Positions 10,560 through 21,539 of a DNA stretch of 64,000 bases are shown piece by piece. Both the position numbers and the translations under genes were made by a program. The DNA is taken from positions 868,001-932,000 of the forward strand of contig JAPEIS010000008.1 in NCBI GenBank assembly GCA_029531795.1, in the 5' to 3' direction. Under the pieces are notes generated by a model. That model did not search any database and was not told where the DNA came from. It saw only the letters and a program-made list of their open reading frames with translations. How positions within the stretch are numbered: position 1 is the stretch's first letter; each line of letters begins with the position of its first letter. This DNA comes from Sclerotinia nivalis. Taxonomy: Eukaryota > Ascomycota > Leotiomycetes > Helotiales > Sclerotiniaceae.

Positions 10560-12040
10560 TGTAATCTTGAAATTGAAACGGGATAGAAATTCAGATCAGT
10601 AGATTTGATGATAGTTCAATAGCTTTGTTGTTGTAAAGTATTCCAGATTCTTATAGTCTATAATGATCTTGATCGGAGAAGAAACGCTTTCTAATTCGGA
10701 TTACCATTCTTCGAAACAATAGATAATTGCTAGTAATTCTTTATCATAAATCTCGTAATTATATTCTGCAATCGAATGTTTTTTTGAGAAATATACAATA
10801 GGTTTCAGAATCCCATCGTCATTGTATTGGGAAAGGACTCCAGTAGATATATAATCCGATGCGTCCGTTTCTAGAATTACATCCTTTTCCCAATCGAAAA
10901 AGGCTAATACAGATGCCATCATAAATACAGCTTTCAGATTCGAGAACGATTTCTTACAATCAGGATCCCATTGGAAAGTTATATTCTTTTTGGTCAGGTT
11001 TACCATCGGATAAATGATCGAGGAAAAGTCGCAAATAAAGCGTCAATAGAAATTGCTAAACTTTATAAACATTTATACATCCATTAGGTTCTTCGGTGTT
11101 TTCCAATCAATTATCGTCTTAATCTTGGTTGGGTCCATTCGGATCCCTTTTCGGCCTACAATTAGGCCTAGGAATTTCGTTTCAGGTTTCAGGAATTCGT
11201 ATTTCGATAAATTGGTATACAATCCAGCTTTCTATAAGGTATCTAGTACTTTTTGTATATACTTTATATATTCAGAATGGATCTTGTTATAAATCAGAAT
11301 ATCATTTAGGTAAACAGTGTAGAATATATTTAGGTATTCCTTTAAAATATTGTTGATAAATCGTTGGAACGTTGTTGAAGCTCCGATTAACCCGAACAGT
11401 ATGATCAAGGTTTCGAATAAGCTAAATCGGGTACGGAATATAGTTAGATATTCTTATCCTTCTTTGATTCGGATATTATTGAAGATCGAGATGATATCTA
11501 TTTTTGTAAAATATTTCATCCCTTTCAAATTATTCAAGGACTCTTTGGTTAAAGGCAACGGGTATCGGTTTTTCATAGATAGGTTATTCAATATACGATA
11601 GTTTATACAGAATCGAAGACCACTATTAAGTTTCTTAACAAATAAGACAGGCGAAACGGAAACGAAGGAACTCGATTGAATGAATCCTTTTGCTAGGTTT
11701 TCCCTTAACCATTCTTGCAAAGCTTTCAATTCGTCCTGAGATATTGAATACAGGGCTCCAAACGGTAGTTTAGCCCTATCTTGTAGTCGAATATCATAAT
11801 CGTATAAGCGATACAGAGGTAGTTTGTCAGTGTTATATGGAGAAAATACATCGATCCACAAATGGAATTCAGTAGATAGATCTTCAGGAGCAGAATCTTC
11901 TTTTTCCTTCAGGATTCGATTTATCAAATCGATATTAACTTGGAATATCTTGTAGTTTCGATAGACGTATATCAAGTAAATTCGGATTGAAATGCTTGCT
12001 ATATTTCTTTTCCTTAACACTTTAGGACGAAGCAATAGAT
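10560..12040 (-). pseudogene. C1 reverse transcriptase and RNase H
   Basis: Minus-strand stretch 12035-11454 runs through the protease-RT linker into [93 protein letters not shown]. The catalytic YxDD is read as YLND near 11286-11300. RNase H lies at 11006-10701, with [51 protein letters not shown] and EEW. Frame breaks and stops separate the blocks. Confidence 0.9.
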
Positions 12041-12490
12041 AAACAGGACAGGCTTTGATAGGGATATCGGATAGAGCTTGGATACTCGATGATTGCGCAG
12101 ATGTATTACAAGACTTCCGATAGAATTCGTTATCGAAACGAAAGGTATTGGATACAAATCTGATATAGGGATCGTACTTCTTTAACTAGATTAATTCCAA
12201 AACAATCGGATAATGAACTAATTCAATAATATAGATTTTCGATCTTTTCTTATAGTAATCGTTGATTTGCAGATCAATTAGAATATAATGATTTATTCGG
12301 TTTTCGGGCAGTATTTTTCCATCGAATCTAATGATTTCAAATAGGATAGGTAATTTGTATATTGGGAGTTTGGTAGCTTTTATTCAATTTTGATTTGCGA
12401 AAGTATATCCTTTGTATCTGCTATTCATTATAGTATAAGTGGGACAGGATCGATTAAGTATTGATAGAACAGTAACAGATAATATCATTA
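12041..12490 (-). pseudogene. C1 aspartic protease region
   Basis: By comparison with C2, this minus-strand region is the retropepsin. The active-site block reads as MNSRYKGY where C2 has VDSGCEGY, so both the catalytic Asp and the following Gly are lost. Downstream, LPIYKLPILFEIIRFDGKILPENRI aligns with C2. Transitions alone account for the differences. Confidence 0.75.
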
Positions 12491-12499
12491 GATTTGCTC

Positions 12500-13738
12500 G
12501 ATTGCTTGTTTCTTCAACAAAAGATAAACTTTGAGTTGCGGCGACGGACAGGTGTAATATGCATAAAGCTTTCGTCTGACAACAATTTATGCCAGACGGG
12601 CTCCGTTTCCCGAACTCGGGGAGCCGGAAGGGAACAGACTGTACAATGACATAGCATACAATTGAATCTGGACGAAAGACGGAACAAAGGATAGCAGAAC
12701 AGGACTAATAAAACTAGCTCTAGCTTACACAGGACGATTATCTAGAAACGGACAATCTTTCATACAATGATCGACCGACCCATAACGGAAGCATTCCCCT
12801 TGTTCGCGTCTATTAGTACATCTTTGGAAACTGAGATCCATTGGATTTCCAATAGGTATAATTGTAACAGGAACAATAGATCGAGTAATAACATTCAGGG
12901 ACGGAATAAGGGTACAATTAACAGAATTCAAGCTTTAAATTGTAATACAGAGCGACGGGACGATTGGGTTGCGATCGGAACCGATCGGTTCCATCAGGTA
13001 CAGACGGCGATTCTCCAATGTTTGTACGAAAACGGCGAATGCGTCGGCGCTATTTGTAGGTGGCTCAACAGTAACAATCTGGTTTTTTAGTTCGTTCGAT
13101 AGAATTTGTTTTAACAGAATAATCAGGGTACTATTGTTATCGATCATTTCGGTTTTCAATACTAATCTTTAGAACTCAGTATAGAAGATATAAAACAATT
13201 GATTCCTCTATTTCAAATTGATTAAGAATTTCCGGGCTTCGGCCCGTTTGTTCTAATTTCCATAAACTCTTTCTAATATTTACAATAGATCTTTATAATC
13301 AATAAGTTTAATAAATTGCCTTTTGATATTATATAATCGAATTTATACAACAACAAATCCAATTAATCTTCTAATTATATAAGTCAAACAGGAATATAAA
13401 GAAATAAAGCAATCGAAATTAGTATACATTTTATTCTATATTTGATCAACAAATCGATCAAGATCGATTTTCGTTTCATCAAACGATACAGGGTTAGGTA
13501 TTTTCTTACTCAATTAAGGCTTCGATAAAATAGGAGCAGCGGCCGGAATCGTAACGGACATTAGAGGCAAAGAGTCGATTGAAACAAATAGGGCGATGGG
13601 AACAGGATGAAGTTGAGTTAGATAGGCAATCAATCTATCGTTCTCCTCCTTCCATCGTATGAATACAGTTTTCTCGATTTGTAGATTGAGAGTAAGCTTT
13701 TGAACTGCAGATTGCAGATCGGTTACTTCTACTTTCAC
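12500..13738 (-). pseudogene. C1 gag with CCHC zinc knuckle
   Basis: Minus-strand gag, starting at about 13738 with a predicted coiled-coil-like N-terminus (MKVEVTDLQSAVQKLTLNLQ). The capsid part follows (LNNSTLIILLKQILSNELK..., about 13159-12935), then one knuckle at 12752-12793, CFRYGSVDHCMKDC. The spacing matches CX2CX4HX4C, but the second Cys is Tyr (TGT to TAT). C2 keeps that Cys and has lost the fourth ligand instead. In the family, Gag packages the RNA into virus-like particles. Confidence 0.82.
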
Positions 13739-13898
13739 TTTTATATTATAATCGTAAAGGGAGGTAAGATAATGATATCAGATCGCGATATCGTTGATTA
13801 CAATAGTAACGAATTCTTTAGGGGAGCTGGGCTGGCTAGGCGGGTGCGGACGGGACGACATCATAGAAGTGTCGATACAGATAAATAGGAGCTATATA

Positions 13899-14112
13899 GT
13901 ATTACAAAAACAATAGATAGGATAATAGGAATCACTTTTATTAATAAGATGTAGCTCGAAGAACTACGTTTCTATAAAAGGAACAATTCCTTAAATATAT
14001 TTATATGTAGCGCTAGCCCCGACCGGGGCTAGCCTACACTTATCCGAGGTCCGACTCCTATGGGTCGGAACCCGAGCGGTCTCCGTATACCATATACGGG
14101 GACCCCGTGACA
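13899..14112 (-). repeat. 5' LTR of C1 (214 bp) with three hairpins in U3
   Basis: Pairs with 8490-8702. On the minus strand it begins TGTCACGGGG, the intact TG end. The U3 side (about 14010-14112) is less decayed than in the 3' LTR. It holds three consecutive inverted repeats: 14012-14033 (10-bp perfect stem), 14051-14068 (5-bp core stem) and 14078-14104 (12-bp stem with one wobble and a CCA loop). The AGATC duplication follows. Confidence 0.9.
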
Positions 14113-14117
14113 AGATC

Positions 14118-15137
14118 ATACAATACTCGATCGATAATAATATATTTGTTGAGGACTTTGTAATTATCAAAGAGATAGTATATAATTGAAGTATTAAAAG
14201 GGTTGTATAAAGTATTGACAAAAGTATTGATTATATTGTATTGTTTGATTTCGAGATTGTATTTAGCAATGATTGTTATAACGATTCGGAATAATCAATT
14301 AGCGAATATAGCAATATAAATAGTTTCAATTGTATTTTTAATTTGAAGATCTTTTTGTATTACTAAATAAAAATGGTAACAAGTGATTAAACTTTGATTA
14401 TTGTATTTGTATATAAACATTTATTGAAGAGGGATTGGTTTTATAAATTCCGATTTGGAATCGATTTCATATTAAGTATTTCTAGTCTTAAGATTATTAA
14501 TCTTAAGATTGCAATTCTATTTGAATCAATATTCTATTTGGTGATCTTTTAATTAATAGTAAAAACAGAGTAGTTTTGAAATTGTAAAAGTATAAATTCG
14601 AAAAAGAGGTATTATTTGTGATCTATAGATCGTAAACTAGATGAACAGTAATAATGATTTTGTTTTAGTTCTAATGATGATTATATTATGAATTATTACA
14701 AATTGGGAATATTCTTCTATATCATCTATTTTAGTTTGATCGAATTAAAAAGTAGAATGAAAATCGTTGAAACGATTTAATTCTGATAAATCTATCTTTT
14801 GTATAATAACAGTTCTTATATAGGATTCAATATTGAGATTATTTCTTTGATAATGTTACTATATATATAATTATCTTCGAATATATATTGGTTGCTTTGG
14901 AATATAGTATTAGAAGAAAGATGATTTCGATAGATAATTGAATGATTGAAACTCAAATAGATTGATTTAAATCTTAGATATTTCAATCCTTATAAAACGA
15001 ACTCTCTTAAATATCCTCTTAAGATTATAAATTCGCGAATCCTTAATGAGTTTATCAAAAGATGATATAAAGTATAGTAATCTTTTTAATAACTGGATTT
15101 CCTTTACGATATATTCTGATTGATTGTATTAATATAT
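14118..15137 (-). pseudogene. Copia reverse transcriptase, N-terminal half
   Basis: Near the C1 junction the minus strand reads KVLNKYIIIDRVLYDL, continued as RDSP beyond C1, which is the Copia ALYGLRxSPRxW block with RIP changes. The rest of the RT start is broken by stops and frame changes and I could place no further motif with confidence. Confidence 0.65.
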
Positions 15138-15524
15138 TTATTTCCTTTTGGAACATTGTAATTGATCGATTGGAGAAGGCTTTAGATCATTTTTATATTT
15201 ATTGCAAAGAACTTTGATAATACAATCAATAGATTCAAACTCTATATTCCTTATATTAATATATTCTACAAGATCGGGGTTCGAATTATTATTACAAATA
15301 TCTTCTTGAATATCATCATCATCTTTATCTACAAAATATAGTTGTCTTTTAATAATAGAATCGGTATTTCCGGTTTCTTCAATAAAAGAATCGATTGGTA
15401 TTCGTATATTTCTATTACTTATCCCATCAATATTATCTAAAGGATTAGATGAATTGGATGGTTTTAGATTGGGTTCTATATTCTCATTATTACCCTCCAG
15501 ATCTGCTTTTACCTTCGAATCCAA
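15138..15524 (-). pseudogene. Copia integrase-RT linker, open stretch
   Basis: A 129-codon open stretch on the minus strand, rich in Asn, Asp, Ser and Ile, with acidic runs (VDKDDDDIQEDI). Low-complexity polar linkers between integrase and RT are usual in Copia Pol. Its openness is probably due to few Trp and Gln codons rather than selection. No domain recognised. Confidence 0.55.
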
Positions 15525-16990
15525 TTCGTTTGTAAATAATAATAAATCTGAAATACACTTAATAAATAAACTCAGAGTTTTCCGATCAATGAAAATGAAT
15601 AAATGAATAAAGTCATTACGATTATCCTTATATTGAATAATTGTTCTGTTTATTTCGATATAATCTTGTATATCGAAAACTCTTATTAATTATTTAAGTT
15701 CTTTTATATTATAAATATCGATCATTTGGTTAATAGAATCTATATAATAAATGAAATCTTCATTGAATATAATATTTCGAATGATTATAATTTTATTGAA
15801 TTTAGATATCTATATATAATAGATTAATATACTTAGGATATAATCCATCAAATATCCAATATATATTTGAGGATTAATTTTGTATTATCTTCTATTGAAT
15901 CCAGCTTTTTTGTTTTTATTCAAAGAGTAAACTTTGTATCTATATCTGTAGATCCTATTCCAATTGGAATAAAGATTGTTAGATATTTTCTTTGCAAACA
16001 AAGGATTGTCTTTACAGAAATAGTCATGAAATTATATATCGAATATTTCATTTGAAGATTTGAAGGATTTAACCTTCAAAAAACTTATATTATACAAATA
16101 GATTACAATTTACATCACTTCTATCTATAATTTGTCTAATAAATCCGATATAATTCTCATTTTGATCTGTTTGATAATTATTTCTTGTCCTACATATTCT
16201 GATCCTTTATTAAATTCGTATATAAAAAAAAAGATAACTCAAATTCAATATCTTCTTATTTAATCCATTTCTCAAAGAATATATCTCTTATAATTCCAAT
16301 AACAAATATATTATTATCTTGTTTGATTCTTACAATTACTAAATCATACTTACGATAAATCTAAACAAAGAAACTTTATATAATAAAAAACATTTCATCA
16401 TAAATCTTTTTATAAAAGAGATACAAAAAGATCTTACTATTATATATATCTTTGATTACAAAAAGTTATAATATATCTATATATCCTTTATCAAAATCAA
16501 AAAGATCCCATTAGATTTTATAGAATAACCGAAACAATTAACAATTATTCGATATACAAAAAATGATCTGTTTCGTATAAATACAAATACAATTTATACA
16601 TTCGATACAAATAATACCTTTTATTTTAACATTTCGTATTATAAATACTAGATATTCAAATACTTCTTTTCCCAGATATCCTAAACGTTTATATTATAGT
16701 TCATTTGTATCTTCTTTAGAAAAAAATAGATTACAAAATCGATGAAATGTTTTATTGATTTTACGATTTATTATTAAATATATCAAAGAAGAATTGCTTA
16801 CAAGAATAAATAGAAGAATATTCGAATAAATTGAAAATAGTTTATATTCTAAAAATATAAGATTTTCAATACAAATATATCTAACTATTATAATATTATT
16901 TGAAAGATCTCCTTTACGAAAAATATAATCATATCTAAAATATTATATATCAGCTTTCAACAATCGAACCTTCGAAACAATATTGATATA
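15525..16990 (-). pseudogene. Copia integrase region, heavily decayed
   Basis: From position relative to the linker and RT this should be integrase on the minus strand. All frames are strongly interrupted and the composition is extremely AT-rich, so I could not identify the HHCC or DDE residues. Assignment rests on element order only. Confidence 0.45.
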
Positions 16991-17153
16991 TGTTACAGGT
17001 TCATCTCCCTTCACCTGCACGTGATCATGTGTGCCTTAGGCATATATGCATACACTCACTTCTATATAGTCAGATCACCTCCTTGACCTTCTTCTCCTCC
17101 TCGTAGTACAACAATAGATCAAACCTATACATACCTTTTCCCTTACCGTGATA
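16991..17153 (+). repeat. 5' LTR of A1 (163 bp)
   Basis: Starts TGTTACAGGTTCATC and ends ACCGTGATA. Identical in length to the other family A LTRs and followed by the same leader (ATTTGTACTACCC). Confidence 0.9.
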
Positions 17154-17433
17154 ATTTGTACTACCCTTTCAAAGGCTCCATCACTTTACGAAGTGATCTA
17201 GCCTTGCCAAATCATCTACAAACTTCTATATCTGTTTCCGATTGCTTTCGCATCGTCGTAACTCGCCTGTTTTTGTGCGGTCGTGTTTCTTATCTGCTTT
17301 TGTGCAGCTTCTGATCCTTGATTGCTTTTGTGCGATTGTATTTATTCGTAGGCTTCTGTATCTGTTTTTGATTGTTTTTGTACAATTGCAAATTCCCTAT
17401 CGATTACTTTGTACAATCGTAATTCTTTTTACA
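17154..17433 (+). other. A1 leader with degenerate repeats
   Basis: 280 bp between LTR and gag start. The first part carries the hairpin block (TGATCTAGC-CTT-GCCAAATCA, one arm damaged). The rest is a series of degenerate units around GCTTTTGTGCAGC / GCTTTTGTACAATTG. I could not identify a tRNA primer-binding site directly after the LTR. An open frame starting at 17242 runs through this leader and is not a gene. Confidence 0.65.
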
Positions 17434-18621
17434 ATAGCTTCTGATTCTATATCTGCTGGTAATGCGACTCCTACTTCTATCGAAGGAATTCGTACCGAAA
17501 TCCAACGAGTCTTCAGCTAATGGTTTACTATTATACAAATCCTAACAGAATTGGATACTCCAATAACACCAAACCTCGCTACCAATCCTAACAAACAAAC
17601 TGTTTACCTGAATCATGTTTTCTTTATCATCGAAGATCGTTTTACTATTCAAACTACCCATATCGCTATTCAAACAAATAAGATCGAGGAATTCAAAACG
17701 GAAAATATCAAACTTCTTTGTATTCTAATTGGCAAACAAGTTCAGTTGAACACCAATGGTGCTACCACTAGCTAAAAACCGATTACTCCCCACCAAACTC
17801 AAAAGGACTCGTCCGTTTTTAAAAGCAAAAGATCTAATATTCTCGTTCGATAAGAGGACTATCAGTTCTGGAAATTAGATTTGCAATTTTGTTGGATGGT
17901 CGACTTACAACTTTTTGCTTTTGAACAAAAGAAGATTAGCTATGCTATTAGTTTTCTCGATAATCAAGCACGACAAAAGCGTATTACAGATATCACTAGA
18001 TTCGTTGACAATCCCACTTGCTTCGATTCTGTTGTTTCGTTTTTAGCCAAATTGGACAAATTATATATCTCTATGGATATCGAAAGAGAAGTTTCATTCA
18101 AATTCGACAAGCTTTCTATAGATCCAAAGAAATCCTTTTCGGTTTTCTTCTTTATGTTATTTCATCTTGTTAACTCTTATCACAAGTCTAATCACAAGAT
18201 TGTTAATACAATGAAGCAAAAAGTTACAACCCTCCTTCGAACTTTGGTCATTGGTAACCCGAACCTTTACGCAGCTGACAATATTGATAATTGGCAAAAG
18301 AAATTCTCTACTTGAAGTCAGAATCTTTGTGATGCTGAGTATTATAACAAAAATTCTAGTAAAGTATCTATTGTTGATAGTGATCCTATAGGTCTCGATA
18401 TAATAAAACAAAAGGGACAACAGAAAAAGGATTTGCAAAATAAGAAAAAGAAGTTTAATCCTGTGATTTCTTGTAATTGTTATAATAGGATCGGTTATCT
18501 TCAGATTGATTGTTATGCTATTTATGATATCAATGATAATCTTCTTTCTAACAAACGAGTTTCTGTTAATACCTTTTCCAATCGCAATACCGCTGCTTCA
18601 ACTAATCCAACCCTCGATTAA
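17434..18621 (+). pseudogene. A1 gag
   Basis: Homology starts at 17434, where the start codon has become ATA; A2 and A4 keep ATG at the matching place. Blocks: SDSISAGNATPTSIEGIR, NHVFFIIEDRFTIQTTHIAIQTNKIEEF, then the capsid-like LFAFEQKKISYAISFLDNQ, DKLYISMDIEREVSFKFDKL and a basic stretch before one zinc knuckle, CNCYNRIGYLQIDC (18469-18510). The knuckle spacing fits CX2CX4HX4C, with Cys2 and His replaced by Tyr. A2 keeps the second Cys. Three in-frame stops. Confidence 0.82.
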
Positions 18622-18839
18622 CACACTGTCGTTCCGGCTTTTCGAAACGTTAATAGGTTTAATAATAATCGCAATGGATTTCGAGAAGGATATACTGATA
18701 ATTAAATACAAAACCAACAATACCTAAATCAAATACAATAGCAAGATTATATCGAACCAGAGAAGATTATCTTTATACCCAATTCAATCAAGGAAAGTCC
18801 CGAATAAAGAAAAGATTAATTTCTACAAAAAATCGCTCG

Positions 18840-19330
18840 TAAAGGAATACTAAAGGCAAGATGGTAAATCGAGGAATGGATAAATATAAGCCATTGCAAT
18901 TCAACTTTATAAATAACAAATCCCTACTCGTTAAAACTACTATATTCTTTATGTATGAAAATCCCTTTACTATTACAAATCTCATTGATAGTAAATACTC
19001 TGGAGAAATCTTTGCTGATCGTTCTTTTGTTTCCAAATACAATATTGAAATACAACTCTTACTTCACCCTCACAAACTCCGATTTGCCGATAGAAAGATC
19101 GCCAACAGAATTACAGAATATTTTGTAATGAAAATCGCTATAAAGGATTACTATGAATATTGATTCTTTTATATTATCTAGTTTTCATTAGAAACGCTAT
19201 TAATCTTTGGCTTACCATAATTACAACGCTACAATTCTACTATCAATTAAATGGAGATGAATTTAATATTCTCTTCAAACTATTATGTTTCTAATTATTT
19301 GGTATATCATAATTCAGAGCCAATTACTGT
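18840..19330 (+). pseudogene. A1 aspartic protease region
   Basis: Open from 18861 to 19163. The active-site block reads NLIDSKYSGEIFADRSFV, where the catalytic triplet should be D-S/T-G; the third position is Lys here and Gly in A3 (IDNGYFGE). Then LRFADRKIANRITEYFVMKIAI and, after stops, the ILGLPWLxxxNP-type end (LIFGLP, 19205-19222). Frame position between gag and RT fits a Gypsy protease. Confidence 0.75.
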
Positions 19331-20059
19331 ATCAACGATCCCATTTCCGATTAAGGAATAAGAGGATCTAACAAAAATTACTCCATAATAGATCGTTGAT
19401 GCTATCGAATTTTTAAATAAATTCCTTATCGATTTTGATATAAAAGCTAAATGCACAGTTTATAAATACTGCTTTTCATATATCGAGGATTATCTAAAGA
19501 ACAATATCGATTATTCATTTATTCAAACACTTTCTACTTTTAAAAGAACTTCTTATAAAAAACCTTCTATTGAAGAGATATCAGATAAAGGTTATATATT
19601 ATAATCTGACGATTCTTCTATTGATCTTGAATTTCAGTAAGATCTGATGTTTGGTATAAATCATTATCGAATAAAGCATTATGGAGAACCAAATAATCAA
19701 GTATAGATGATTCCCAATTGTTCGCGTCCAAAATCGATTTTAAAGATTGCAGGTCGGCGTCGGCTTATTCACAATCCAAAAAACCGTTTGCTCTTGCTTT
19801 CTGTTGAGGAACTTTTTATATTTATTTACAAAGATACAAGTCTAAATATAGATGATATTTGTTAATTGTAAGTTTCTAGCTTTGTTTCGTTTTGTCAACA
19901 AAATAACGTTTGGGCTATCCAATTAATATAGGATGAATTGGATGCCGTACAGAAAACTGTTGAACAAGATCATCTGCGATAGGCTACATTATCCCCGACA
20001 TTCATAGAAGGGGATTTTCGATCGATTTTATAAGGGCAAGGTAATATAATAGAGATACT

Positions 20060-21480
20060 CTCTAGAATCCCATTGCAATTTCATGATTTTATATACGATT
20101 GTTACAAGCTACTTCATTTGCAAAAGGTCTCTGAGATTAATATCGACAAATTTTTAACCGGCAAATCTCCCTTTAGTAACGATCAAATACAATAAAGACT
20201 TCCCATATAATTACAAAACAAACTTCCTGCCTTTCTCCTACGTTATACAGATAAGTTGCCGCCTCGTCGAATCTGGGATCACAAAATTGAGTTGATATTT
20301 GGTAAAAAGCTATCTTATTTCAAAAACCGCTCTTTATCGCTAATAGAGTTGATAATAGTATATAAATAGCTTGATGATAATCTCTTCAAAAAGTTCATTC
20401 AGGAATCGAGATTGCAATGCATTTCTCCTTTGTTATTGGCTGCCAAGCTGGAAGGGGGGGTTCGCATTTGTCAAGATTATCGAGGACTAAATAATGTTAC
20501 TATAAAGAATCGTTATCCATTACCCATCGTTTGTGAAACGCTGGATACTCTTTGTAATACAAAAATTTACATTAAACTTGATATCATTGTAGTATTCAAC
20601 AAATTGCGAATCGCTGAAGAGGATAAATGGAAAACTACATTCATTACTCGTTTTGATCTTTTTGAATTTCTGGTTATACCTTTCGGTTTTTGCAATACGT
20701 CTGTATCGTTCCAACATTATATCAATCATACGCTTTTCGATGAATTGGATAAATATTGTATTGTATATCTCAATAACATCCTAATCTACTCCAATAATCC
20801 GGTAAAGCATAAAAAGCATATCCATCAAGTAATTCAAAAGTTAATGGATATTAGATTATAAATTGATATTAATAAATACAAGTTCAAAACTATGAAGACA
20901 AAGTATTTGGATCTTATCATTACAACCGAAGGTATTGAAATAGATCAAGAAAAGGTTACAGTTATTATATTTTGGGAATTGTCTTTATATGTAAAGGATT
21001 TACAACGATTTCTCGATTTCGCCAATTTCTATTGATGTTTTATAAAAGATTTTTCAAAGATTTATTGTTCTCTCAACGATCTTTTACGGAGGGATGTTAT
21101 ATAGAATTGAACTGCAGATTATATAAAGGCTTTTGATGCCTTAAAAAGAGCTTTCACAATGACGCCGGTTTTAGTATACTTTGATTACAAACGGAAAACT
21201 GTTTTGGAAATCGATACTTCCGATTGAACTTCAGGAGAAGTTCTTTCGTAATACAATGATAATAACGTTTTGTATCCAATTGCTTACTTTTCATCTAAGC
21301 ATACAACAACGAAATACAATTATAAGATCTACGATAAAGAACTACTCGTTATTATCAAGACAATAGAAGAATAGCGTTCAGAGTTCCAAGACTTATAAGA
21401 GAAATTCGAGATTCTTATTGATTATAAAAACCTTGAATATTTTATAACTACAAAAGCTTTCAATTAACGGTAAATACAAT
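20060..21480 (+). pseudogene. A1 reverse transcriptase and RNase H
   Basis: RT blocks: LRYTDKLPPRRIWDHKIEL, SPLLLAAKLEGGVRICQDYRGLN (20420-20490), NRYPLPIVCETLD, YIKLDIIVVFNKLRI, WKTTFITRFDLFEFLVIPFGFCN, and the catalytic block YLNNILIYS where YLDD is expected; A4 keeps YLDD. RNase H follows at about 20970-21400 ([49 protein letters not shown]). Stops lie mostly where Trp or Gln is expected. Confidence 0.92.
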
Positions 21481-21539
21481 GATCTGAATTTCTATTTCAA
21501 TATAATTTCTGTATAATTTATCGACTAAGAAACAAAGCT

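Larger units (their letters stand above)
8490..14112 (-). mobile_element. Gypsy element C1, complete, with AGATC target duplications
   Basis: Full-length chromovirus-type Gypsy element of 5623 bp on the minus strand. It is bounded by two related LTRs and by identical five-base duplications AGATC at 8485-8489 and 14113-14117. Removing the element and one duplication restores the Copia RT reading (VLYDL joined to RDSP), so the insertion is exact. Gene order on the minus strand is gag with a zinc knuckle, protease, RT, RNase H, integrase, chromodomain. It keeps more G and C than its surroundings and longer open stretches, which suggests a younger age or weaker RIP. Several stops and lost catalytic residues make it inactive. 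Confidence 0.93.
14118..16990 (-). mobile_element. Ty1/Copia element, middle part (integrase to start of RT)
   Basis: Continuation of the element at 5914-8489 on the other side of C1. The minus strand reads from integrase (right) through a linker to the RT start (left). It is cut at 16990 by the 5' LTR of A1. The gag, protease and 5' LTR that should lie further right are absent. Confidence 0.78.

Noticed and set aside
15138..15524. Independent host gene in the 129-codon open stretch
   Set aside because: It has the place, strand and low-complexity character of a Copia linker and no recognisable domain.
17242..17520. 92-codon frame in A1
   Set aside because: It runs through the leader repeats and into gag in a different frame; it is not conserved in other A copies.
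18788..19042. Antisense frame opposite the A1 protease, also present in A3 (44492-44806) and A' (49813-50016)
   Set aside because: The frame recurs because the protease region recurs and is short of antisense stops; no start is conserved and no protein family is recognisable.
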